From an uncultured Lachnospiraceae bacterium (GTDB taxonomy: Bacteria > Bacillota > Clostridia > Lachnospirales > Lachnospiraceae), in the NCBI GenBank assembly GCA_902784025.1, contig CACZTF010000105.1, forward strand, positions 1 through 13,674: a stretch of 13,674 nucleotides of DNA, in the 5' to 3' direction. A program made the position numbers and the translations under genes. Shown here piece by piece: positions 1 through 6,051 of the stretch (its first letter is position 1; each line of letters opens with the position of its first letter). Below the pieces are notes generated by a model. The model saw nothing but the letters and a program-made list of their open reading frames with translations, did no database searches and was not told where the DNA came from.

Positions 1-555
1 AAGATCATCCGGTTTTCCCAGGCTATGGGCAAATGTAACCTTTCTCCGGGTAAATGAATCTCCCTCAGGAAGCAGTTCATAAAAATGATTGTTTGTATTA
101 TTTATGACCACCGACGGTACGCCCGCAAAATACCTGTGAGCCCAGGTATCCGCAAGAACATGCATGGCAATGCCGTAATGCTGCAGACTCCTGTCCTTTG
201 CAAGGGTAACCGTATCCACTAAAAGATCGCTGTTGGTATCACAGATCAGCCTGTATTTGCTGCTGTATTTCTTAGAAGCCTTTACATTTGCATAAAGATC
301 GTAAGGCAGAAAATGAAATGATGACCATATACGTACGATATCCTGGAGACCAACTGTGTCCGTCCTAACCTCCATCAGCTCAAGCTGGAGCTGGGTTGTT
401 GCTGCCGACAATGGTGCCTTCAGTTTGGATAAAAGGGTTCTTGAACACCAGTCCACCAGCTGTGCACTGTAACAGATATCAAGACAGTCCTCATGGGAAA
501 ATCCGGCCAGACAGGCCGCACTGTAGGTTGCATAGTAGTGAAAGTCCTCCTGCAT
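1..555 (-). CDS. DUF6765-like protein, N-terminal part (cut by window edge)
   Basis: An uninterrupted minus-strand reading frame of 185 codons runs from an ATG at 555 off the left edge, so the C-terminus is missing. The start is preceded by AGGAGA about nine bases upstream. It begins MQEDFHYYATY and contains H132-V-L-A-D136-T-W-A-H140 followed by AGVPSVVINN. I recall this combination (an N-terminal DFH and a later HxxADxWAH) from DUF6765 proteins of Clostridia. H6, H132, D136 and H140 could bind a metal, as similar HxxxD patterns do in zinc-dependent phospholipases, but that is inference. No signal peptide is visible. It lies 16 bases after the membrane protein gene at 572-1180 and is probably co-transcribed with it. 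Biochemical function is unknown. Confidence 0.7.
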   Translation of the reverse strand, partial: MQEDFHYYATYSAACLAGFSHEDCLDICYSAQLVDWCSRTLLSKLKAPLSAATTQLQLELMEVRTDTVGLQDIVRIWSSFHFLPYDLYANVKASKKYSSKYRLICDTNSDLLVDTVTLAKDRSLQHYGIAMHVLADTWAHRYFAGVPSVVINNTNNHFYELLPEGDSFTRRKVTFAHSLGKPDDL

Positions 556-571
556 CTGAAATGCTCTCCTT

Positions 572-1180
572 TCAGTTTCTTTGATCTAGATCTGTATATT
601 TCTTCCTCATCCTTCGCAGCATAATGGCAGAAACAAATAATTCTACAAATGAGATAAGTGATGTTATATCAAGTATTATACTGATTATATTATCAAATAC
701 ATTGCTCTCCAGAAAGTTCATATTCTGAAAACTATAAATGAGCACGACTACATAAAAGGGTATGAATAGCCCTGCAAGTATAATGTATGCGATATTTTTT
801 TTCTTACCCTTACTCTCAGCCCGGGCTGAAAGTCCTATGTATATTCGCAATGCTATCTCCGCAGCAAGTATCGCAAAGGCGATAATAAGAACTAACAGAA
901 GCGCAACGTCACTGACATCGGCTTCAATGGTCTGAGCCTCAGCAACCCCGTTATCCACCTCATTCAAAGGTGCAATGTTTCCGAAGAACATCTGAAGTAT
1001 CGTACGGATAACACTCCAGACTGCGAAGGCCATAACGCCAAATGCTGCGATCCCAAGCCTGCTGCATACTTTTCTGTATCTTATCTTAGGATCAGCAGCC
1101 GCTTCTGCCGAAGACAACGGGGATTTCAGTATGTCATTGTCTGTATTATCTGATTTTGTCTTAATCGTATCTGTGTTCAT
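572..1180 (-). CDS. Hypothetical four-helix membrane protein
   Basis: This encodes 202 residues with no family that I recognise. A polar, acidic N-terminus of about 35 residues is followed by four likely membrane helices at about 43-66, 91-112, 130-150 and 163-187, with a basic RRMRKK stretch after the last one. A Lys-rich loop (KGKKK, about 124-128) separates helices 2 and 3, consistent with the positive-inside rule and both termini in the cytoplasm. The ATG at 1180 has a purine-rich AAGGAAGGA, but its spacing (about 14 bases) is longer than usual. No closer in-frame start exists. It is 42 bases downstream of the AIM24 gene and 16 bases upstream of the DUF6765-like gene, so it is probably the middle gene of an operon. 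Confidence 0.75.
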   Translation of the reverse strand: MNTDTIKTKSDNTDNDILKSPLSSAEAAADPKIRYRKVCSRLGIAAFGVMAFAVWSVIRTILQMFFGNIAPLNEVDNGVAEAQTIEADVSDVALLLVLIIAFAILAAEIALRIYIGLSARAESKGKKKNIAYIILAGLFIPFYVVVLIYSFQNMNFLESNVFDNIISIILDITSLISFVELFVSAIMLRRMRKKYTDLDQRN

Positions 1181-1222
1181 AATAAGATCGTATGTCCTTC
1201 CTTAATACGCTTCATATGATTA

Positions 1223-1903
1223 TCAGCTGTTACTGCTGGGGAGGAAACGGGCCAGCGCATTTGCCATCTCCTGAGGCGACATACTCTGAACCCATACCCT
1301 TCCGGGTCCTGTGATCTTGGTATTAAAGAAGCCTTCCCCTCCAAAAAACTTATTCTTGAGACCTTTTACCGTGATGATGCTCATATCGCAGGAAGCCGTC
1401 ATAGCTGCCAGGTTACCTGTCTCAACGATCAGCTCTTCGCCAACCCCCAGCTCATACTCTAAAAGATGTCCGTTAAATTCAGCAAAGCAAAGTCCCTCGC
1501 CTGAGATCTGCTGAAGAATAAAACCCTCACCGCCGAACAGTCCCGCACCGAATTTCTTCTGGAAAAATATTGAAAATTCCACGGTATCTTCTGAACATAA
1601 AAATGAGGATTTCTGGAAGATCATGGGATTGTCAGGCGTTATCTCAAACGCCTTAATGCTTCCGGGAAATGTGGCAGCGCATGCTATCATTCCGGGACCG
1701 CCTTCAGCTGTGTAGATATTCTGAAACATTGTGTCCCCGGAAAGAGCCCTTCCGAACATCTTACCTATACCGCCTCCCTGGGTCTTCATCTCCATATTCG
1801 GTGACATCCAGGACATACCGCCTGCTTCCGTGATGATACTTTCGCCCTCGTCAACCTGCATGATAACTACGGGAAGTGTTTCGCCTTGAATCTCGTAACG
1901 CAT
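1223..1903 (-). CDS. AIM24 / TIGR00266 family protein
   Basis: This 226-residue protein belongs by sequence pattern to the AIM24 (formerly DUF124) / TIGR00266 family. It starts MRYEIQGETLPVVIMQVDEGESI, carries the typical ITEAGGMSWMS segment, glycine-rich turns (GGEGF twice, at about 124 and 190) and a C-terminal GPGRVWVQSM stretch. The family forms a repeated beta-sandwich. Bacterial members are soluble and of unknown function, and the yeast namesake is a mitochondrial inner-membrane organisation factor. Length is normal for bacterial members. The start is well supported: AGGAGG lies six bases before the ATG at 1903. A TATAAT at 1940-1935 with an overlapping palindrome may be its promoter. 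The membrane protein and DUF6765-like genes follow on the same strand. Confidence 0.9.
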   Translation of the reverse strand: MRYEIQGETLPVVIMQVDEGESIITEAGGMSWMSPNMEMKTQGGGIGKMFGRALSGDTMFQNIYTAEGGPGMIACAATFPGSIKAFEITPDNPMIFQKSSFLCSEDTVEFSIFFQKKFGAGLFGGEGFILQQISGEGLCFAEFNGHLLEYELGVGEELIVETGNLAAMTASCDMSIITVKGLKNKFFGGEGFFNTKITGPGRVWVQSMSPQEMANALARFLPSSNS

Positions 1904-1926
1904 AATGATCCTCCTCTCAGAACGTT

Positions 1927-1941
1927 GTATAAATATTATAC
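1927..1941 (-). promoter_or_regulatory. Putative -10 box and palindrome upstream of the AIM24 gene
   Basis: On the minus strand TATAAT occupies 1940-1935, about 35 bases upstream of the AIM24 start. It is embedded in a perfect palindrome GTATAA-ata-TTATAC (1927-1941). No good -35 hexamer lies 16-18 bases upstream. A palindrome over a -10 box could be a repressor operator or a coincidence of AT-rich DNA. Confidence 0.35.
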
Positions 1942-1981
1942 ATTCTTACTTTTATTAACAGACTACTCATGTAATTTTACC

Positions 1982-1999
1982 ACATACACCCCTGTATGT
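1982..1999. other. Short perfect hairpin downstream of the monooxygenase gene
   Basis: ACATACA (1982-1988) and TGTATGT (1993-1999) form a perfect seven-base-pair stem around a CCCC/GGGG loop. It sits between the stop of the monooxygenase-like gene and the AIM24 start. Neither strand has a clear T-run after it, so it is not a canonical terminator, although it could stabilise a 3' end. A second AT-only hairpin (TATTATT...AATAATA) lies beside it at about 2002-2019. Confidence 0.3.
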
Positions 2000-2035
2000 C
2001 TATTATTTATCAATAATAATATCACTGTTTAATTC

Positions 2036-2320
2036 TCAGACCTCTGAATACAGATCTACTGTCATAGGCTCGCTCGCAAGCTCACCCAACGCCGGTAATA
2101 AACGGGTAAAATGTTCTGAAGCATTATGCTTTTGGATGGCATCATCATCTTTCCATATCTCAATAAATGCATGCCGGCATTTGTCATTGATATTCCTGTT
2201 CAGCGAGTAAGATACATTTCCCTCCTCTGCCCGGGATTTTTCAACAAGTTCCCGTGCCAGTTCATGAAATTCCTGTATCTTATCCTCTTTGACTGTTACA
2301 TTTGCTACTATCTTGATCAT
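2036..2320 (-). CDS. Antibiotic biosynthesis monooxygenase (ABM) domain protein, quinol-monooxygenase-like
   Basis: This 94-residue single-domain protein has the ABM dimeric alpha-beta-barrel pattern: MIKIVANVTVKEDK at the start, LVEKSRAEEGNVSYSL at about 25-40, and the hallmark IEIWKDDDAIQKHNASEHF at about 53-71. Relatives include YgiN quinol monooxygenase and small haem-degrading or unknown enzymes. The substrate cannot be told from sequence. I place the start at 2320 because AAGGAGG lies six bases before that ATG. An in-frame extension to 2362 adds 14 residues not typical of the family. It is transcribed away from the DUF389 gene. The AIM24 gene lies 132 bases downstream with a possible promoter of its own. 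Confidence 0.88.
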   Translation of the reverse strand: MIKIVANVTVKEDKIQEFHELARELVEKSRAEEGNVSYSLNRNINDKCRHAFIEIWKDDDAIQKHNASEHFTRLLPALGELASEPMTVDLYSEV

Positions 2321-2403
2321 GTTCTGCCTCCTTATTATCTTTATAAATGACCAACTGTTCATAAAACAACTAAAACTATCAACAATGAAAAAATATATAT
2401 GTG

Positions 2404-2427
2404 CGATAAAGTTTCAGTAATTTATCG
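2404..2427. promoter_or_regulatory. Interrupted inverted repeat between divergent genes
   Basis: CGATAAA (2404-2410) and TTTATCG (2421-2427) are perfect inverted arms separated by ten bases, located between the divergent monooxygenase-like and DUF389 genes. The two-half-site layout would suit a dimeric regulator. The arms are AT-rich and could be chance. I recognise no matching regulator family. Confidence 0.25.
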
Positions 2428-2506
2428 TAAATAATGATATGAAATGTCCGTTCCTAATAAAAGAGCCAGATTTATTTTTCTTTTAAGTACCACATTACAG
2501 GAATTA

Positions 2507-2536
2507 TTGCGTCAGTGTCAGATAATAGTGTATAAT
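2507..2536 (+). promoter_or_regulatory. Putative promoter of the DUF389-tsaD operon
   Basis: A perfect TATAAT at 2531-2536 is preceded, after an 18-base spacer, by TTGCGT (2507-2512), a weak -35. Transcription would begin near 2543 and give a leader of about 40 bases before the ATG at 2584. Confidence 0.45.
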
Positions 2537-2583
2537 CAACTAATCAAAAAAAGTGCGGATCGATTATTTAAAAAACGAATGAT

Positions 2584-3426
2584 ATGGAAAAAGAAAAAGA
2601 AAAGGAAGAAAAAAAGAAATCAGAAGATAATAAGCAGCAAAATGATCATGAGATCCCAAAGGGAAATGAATCCCTGAAAAAGCTCCTTAAAAGAACATTT
2701 TCCCTTACAAAGGACGTGGCAACGCATGAGGAGATACAATATCGTCTGCTGAGCAACGGAACCATCACCGGAACCAACATGCTTGTCATGATATGTGCCA
2801 TTATCATAGCGAGTGTGGGGCTGAACACCGGATCCACAGCTGTCATAATAGGTGCAATGCTGATCTCTCCCATCATGAGTACTATCCTGGCTTCAGCCTT
2901 CTGTGTGATCACCGCTGACTTTATGAGAGTACGGCGCTATCTGCTGGGTCTTATCATGCAGATAATAATCAGTATAGGAGTTTCTACATTATTCTTTCTC
3001 ATATCCCCGGTCAAAGATCCTACCTCAGAACTCCTTGCGCGTACAAACCCTTCTTTTTTTGATGTGCTTATTGCAACCTTCGGCGGTGTTGCGGGTATAA
3101 TAGGACAGACAAGAGCTGAAAAAGCAAATAATATCATACCCGGTGTTGCCATAGCTACAGCGCTCATGCCGCCTCTTTGCACCTGCGGATATTCCATTGC
3201 AAATGCTAACTGGCGCATGCTTGCCGGTGCATCATATCTGTTTATGATAAATGCATATTTCATTTTTCTGTCAGCGGCTCTTATCCTTGCAATACTGCGA
3301 ATACCAAAGGTGGGCAATCTTTCCGACAGCCAGTGGAAACATCTCAAAAGGATAATGATCGCTGCTACCTGTATAATAATCATTCCGGCTATATTCTTTA
3401 TCACTCAGATGGCCACATCCGGATAA
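2584..3426 (+). CDS. DUF389 / TIGR00341 family integral membrane protein
   Basis: This 280-residue protein carries the DUF389 signatures: IIASVGLNTGSTAVIIGAML followed by ISP (about 74-96) and NNIIPGVAIATALMPPLCT (about 182-200). About six hydrophobic segments are visible: 66-80, 86-110, 118-141, 160-178, 211-239 and 256-275. The family is widespread and without established function; transport has been proposed. The N-terminus is a highly charged Lys/Glu/Asn tail of about 30 residues, probably cytoplasmic. The ATG at 2584 is the only in-frame ATG after a stop at 2569, but it has no recognisable Shine-Dalgarno sequence. tsaD follows after 49 bases and is probably co-transcribed. Confidence 0.88.
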   Translation: MEKEKEKEEKKKSEDNKQQNDHEIPKGNESLKKLLKRTFSLTKDVATHEEIQYRLLSNGTITGTNMLVMICAIIIASVGLNTGSTAVIIGAMLISPIMSTILASAFCVITADFMRVRRYLLGLIMQIIISIGVSTLFFLISPVKDPTSELLARTNPSFFDVLIATFGGVAGIIGQTRAEKANNIIPGVAIATALMPPLCTCGYSIANANWRMLAGASYLFMINAYFIFLSAALILAILRIPKVGNLSDSQWKHLKRIMIAATCIIIIPAIFFITQMATSG

Positions 3427-3475
3427 AGAGGCCGCTGTACTTATCTATCAGATATTTTTTTAAAAAAGGTTTAAC

Positions 3476-4501
3476 ATGAATGTAAAAATACTTGCAATCG
3501 AATCTTCCTGTGATGAAACAGCGGCGTCTGTTGTTGAGAACGGACGGCGCATATGTTCGAATGTCATTAATTCACAAATAGACATACACAAGCTATATGG
3601 CGGAGTTGTTCCTGAAATAGCTTCACGAAGGCATATTGAAAACATCAATCCCGTTATACGTCTTGCCCTGAAAGAAGCCGGATACACCCTTGAGGATATG
3701 GACGCAGTCGCCGTAACCTACGGTCCCGGGCTTGTAGGAGCTCTTCTTGTGGGAGTAGCCACGGCAAAGGCACTGGCTTTTTCAGCCGGAAAGCCCCTGA
3801 TCGCCGTAAATCACATAGAGGGACATATCAGCGCTAATTTTCCGGAAAATCCTGATCTAGAGCCTCCTTTTGCCGCACTGGTGGTATCCGGAGGACATAC
3901 CTATCTGGCAAATGTACCTGAGTACGGTTGTTATGATATCATCGGAAAAACCCGTGATGACGCTGCCGGAGAAGCCTTTGACAAAGTAGCGAGAGCTCTT
4001 GATCTTGGTTATCCCGGGGGACCTAAAATAGATGCTCTCGCAAAAGAAGGGAATCCTGAAGCTATAGATTTCCCCCGGGCTTCTATTGCAGACGCTCCCA
4101 TGGACTTTTCTTTTTCCGGTCTGAAATCAGCAGTACTTAACTACATGAACTCCCGGAAATTAAAAGGCGAAGCCATTAATAAAGCAGATATCGCTGCCTC
4201 ATTTCAGGCTGCGGTAACAGATGCCATATGCAGCAGGGCCATGCTCATGTGTGAGGAACGTAATATCAAAAAGCTGGCCATGGCGGGAGGCGTGGCAGCC
4301 AATTCCGCTCTTCGGAAACAGATAGAAAATGAATGCAAAAAAAGAGGCATAGCTTTCTACTGCCCCTCTTTTATAATGTGTACCGATAATGCCGCCATGA
4401 TAGGTGCCGCTGCATATCATAAATATATGAAAAAGGATTTTGCCGGTTACGATCTGAACGCCGTACCCGGTCTCGGACTCACAGGTGGAAAGAAAAACTA
4501 A
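3476..4501 (+). CDS. tsaD: tRNA N6-adenosine threonylcarbamoyltransferase TsaD (Gcp/YgjD)
   Basis: TsaD is the catalytic ASKHA-fold subunit that moves the threonylcarbamoyl group from TC-AMP to A37 of ANN-decoding tRNAs, working with TsaB and TsaE. The 341-residue length is normal. Landmarks are the N-terminal ILAIESSCDETAASVV, PEIASRRH (46-53), the metal-binding histidines H113 and H117 in NHIEGH, the nucleotide-binding VSGGHT (137-142), YPGGPKID (179-186), AGGVAANS (270-277) and D304 in TDNAAMIG. All expected key residues are present, so it should be active. An AAAGGT lies five bases before the ATG. It follows the DUF389 gene by 49 bases and is convergent with the deaminase gene. The partner TsaC is encoded 1.5 kb away on the other strand; tsaB and tsaE are not in the window. 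Confidence 0.98.
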   Translation: MNVKILAIESSCDETAASVVENGRRICSNVINSQIDIHKLYGGVVPEIASRRHIENINPVIRLALKEAGYTLEDMDAVAVTYGPGLVGALLVGVATAKALAFSAGKPLIAVNHIEGHISANFPENPDLEPPFAALVVSGGHTYLANVPEYGCYDIIGKTRDDAAGEAFDKVARALDLGYPGGPKIDALAKEGNPEAIDFPRASIADAPMDFSFSGLKSAVLNYMNSRKLKGEAINKADIAASFQAAVTDAICSRAMLMCEERNIKKLAMAGGVAANSALRKQIENECKKRGIAFYCPSFIMCTDNAAMIGAAAYHKYMKKDFAGYDLNAVPGLGLTGGKKN

Positions 4502-4582
4502 GTATGCAGCCGCAATTACTATTTTTTCCTGAAAAAACCTGTTCTTCCGGAAATGCAGATACACACTTAATTTATCATAAGA

Positions 4583-5068
4583 TCATAATATTATACTTAC
4601 TTTTCGTCCCGTCTCGTTATACTTATAATACCGCACCCCTGCAGCATCCAGCATCCTCTTGGAGGCTATCACTGCGGGGGTGTCTGCATATTTATCACAT
4701 TCAAAAACAATAGTCCTCAGGCCGGCCTGGATTATTGCCTTCGCACATTCATTACAGGGAAAAAGAGTGACATACATCTTAGCCCCTTCCAGACTTCCCC
4801 CTCTGTAGTTCAAAATGGCATTCAGCTCGCTGTGTGCAGTATATACATATTTATTCTCCAGAGGATCACCTTCCCTTGTCCATGGGAATTCATCATCAGA
4901 GCATCCCACGGGAAGTCCGTTGTAGCCCATGGACAGGATCTTGTTGTCGTCACTTACTATACACGCTCCCACCTGGGTGGAGGGATCCTTGGATCTCATC
5001 GCCGACATCTTGGCTATTCCCATAAAATATTCATCCCAGGATATGTAGTCCTTACGCTTGTCGCTCAT
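4583..5068 (-). CDS. Deoxycytidylate (dCMP) deaminase, ComEB-like
   Basis: This 161-residue zinc-dependent cytidine-deaminase-fold enzyme is expected to convert dCMP to dUMP for thymidylate synthesis. The zinc site is clear: H79-S80-E81 (Glu as proton shuttle) and P104-C-N-E-C108. The N-terminal SWDEYFMGIAKMSAMRSKDP and the QVGACIV, SMGYNGLPVG and DTPAVIASKRML segments match dCMP deaminases, including ComEB of Firmicutes. The second residue of the HxE motif is Ser rather than the more usual Ala, which should not affect zinc binding. The ATG at 5068 has AAGAGG six bases upstream. It is the last gene of the tsaC operon, 43 bases after rpiB, and converges on tsaD. I see no clear terminator in the 81 bases between them. 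Confidence 0.93.
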   Translation of the reverse strand: MSDKRKDYISWDEYFMGIAKMSAMRSKDPSTQVGACIVSDDNKILSMGYNGLPVGCSDDEFPWTREGDPLENKYVYTAHSELNAILNYRGGSLEGAKMYVTLFPCNECAKAIIQAGLRTIVFECDKYADTPAVIASKRMLDAAGVRYYKYNETGRKVSIIL

Positions 5069-5111
5069 TTAATACCTCTTTTAAGCTTTTAGAACCCGGA
5101 TACTGTACTTA

Positions 5112-5558
5112 TCAATCCTCAGGATAATAACCCGTCTCGAACTTACGTATCCTGCGGACATGTCTTTCATCCGGATCAAAGGGGGTTTCCAGGAAGATCT
5201 CTGCTATCTTACAGGCAAGTCCGGGACCTGTGACCCGGGCTCCGAGACAGAGTATATTGGCATCGTTATGCTCCCTGGCCGCCTGTGCACTGAAGCAGTC
5301 ATTTACAACTGCAGCTCTTGCTCCCGCCATCCTGTTGCAGGTAATGCTCATTCCTATACCGGTACCGCATATAAGGATGCCCTTTTCACATTCTTCAGTG
5401 GTTACAGCATCTGTAACTATATATGCATAATCCGGATAATCACAAGATTCCTCCGAAAAACAACCCATATCCGTGATCTCATACCCTTTATCGGTGAGAT
5501 ACTTTATTATCTCCTGTTTCAGAGCAAACCCTCCGTGGTCACTGCCTATTGCTATCAT
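5112..5558 (-). CDS. rpiB: Ribose 5-phosphate isomerase B
   Basis: RpiB interconverts ribose 5-phosphate and ribulose 5-phosphate in the pentose phosphate pathway. This 148-residue protein is full length for the RpiB/LacA/LacB family. It shows IGSDHGGFALK (4-14), the active-site cysteine C64 in ILICGTGIGMSI, the AREHNDANILCLGAR block with H97, and H133 in the C-terminal RHVRRI. A LacA/LacB-type galactose 6-phosphate isomerase is less likely because no tagatose-pathway genes are nearby and the CGTGIG motif is typical of RpiB. AGGAGG lies eight bases before the ATG. The start lies inside the end of the upstream phosphatase-like gene (20-base overlap). RpiB (ywlF) also follows the ywlE phosphatase in Bacillus. 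Confidence 0.95.
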   Translation of the reverse strand: MIAIGSDHGGFALKQEIIKYLTDKGYEITDMGCFSEESCDYPDYAYIVTDAVTTEECEKGILICGTGIGMSITCNRMAGARAAVVNDCFSAQAAREHNDANILCLGARVTGPGLACKIAEIFLETPFDPDERHVRRIRKFETGYYPED

Positions 5559-6051
5559 TTAAAATTCCTCCTACTCTGTTTTTTCCTCTCATTGTTTTTC
5601 TTTCGCCAAGCAATGCATCTGTCACCTTAAACACTACACCGTAAAGCTCATCAAAGCATTTGCGGTAAGCATCTTCATCCTTACCGTAGGTACACGGTAT
5701 GACCCTGTCTGTCTCACCGGCAAATTCACAGATCGTAAACACATTTCTGGCTTCGGGATATTTGTCATATATCTTTTCTTTTTGTGTTTCATCCATAGTC
5801 AGAACCAGGGTATTCAGACTGAAATCAGAGGCCTCCAGCTGGCGGGAGAACGTACTTTGGAGATTCATCCCCTTTTCCTTTCCTGTTTCAATGGCTTTGG
5901 GATTATAAGGCTCCGGAAACAGTACCACCAGTCCCCTGGATTCGATCATAAATCCCCTGTCTTTCAGAAGACTTCCCAAAATAGCCGCCGCCATTGGTCC
6001 TCTTGATTTATCTTCATTGCTTACGATTATTATCTTTCCAAATGTATTCAT
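5539..6051 (-). CDS. LMW-PTP (YwlE-like) family protein with altered active site, probable pseudophosphatase
   Basis: This 170-residue protein has the low-molecular-weight phosphatase layout and lies between tsaC and rpiB, as the protein-arginine phosphatase gene ywlE does in Bacillus (ywlC-ywlD-ywlE-ywlF). The P-loop, normally VCxGNxCRSPMA, reads V10-S-N-E-D-K-S-R-G-P-M-A21. The nucleophilic Cys is Ser11 (codon AGC, one base from TGC), Arg17 is kept and the following Ser is Gly18. The general-acid loop, normally DP(Y/F)G, reads C120-T-Y-G123, so that Asp seems lost too. Both frames are intact and the overall fold motifs remain, so it does not look like a decaying gene. Probable roles are binding of phosphoprotein or regulation; activity by another mechanism cannot be excluded. 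Its ATG overlaps the tsaC stop (ATGA) with no strong ribosome binding site, suggesting translational coupling. Confidence 0.85.
   Translation of the reverse strand: MNTFGKIIIVSNEDKSRGPMAAAILGSLLKDRGFMIESRGLVVLFPEPYNPKAIETGKEKGMNLQSTFSRQLEASDFSLNTLVLTMDETQKEKIYDKYPEARNVFTICEFAGETDRVIPCTYGKDEDAYRKCFDELYGVVFKVTDALLGERKTMRGKNRVGGILNDSNRQ

Noticed and set aside
2444..2677. Plus-strand frame overlapping the start of the DUF389 gene
   Set aside because: Its Lys/Arg-rich sequence is the A-rich DUF389 N-terminus read in another frame; it has no ribosome binding site and no protein-like pattern.
3442..3461. TATCT-ATC-AGATA followed by seven Ts between the DUF389 gene and tsaD, looking like a terminator
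   Set aside because: The stem is only five mostly A-T pairs with a three-base loop, too weak to call; the close spacing favours co-transcription.
4522..4537. TTTTTTC-CT-GAAAAAA between tsaD and the deaminase gene as a bidirectional terminator
   Set aside because: The arms are almost all A-T and the loop is too tight for a stable hairpin, so I do not list it as a feature.
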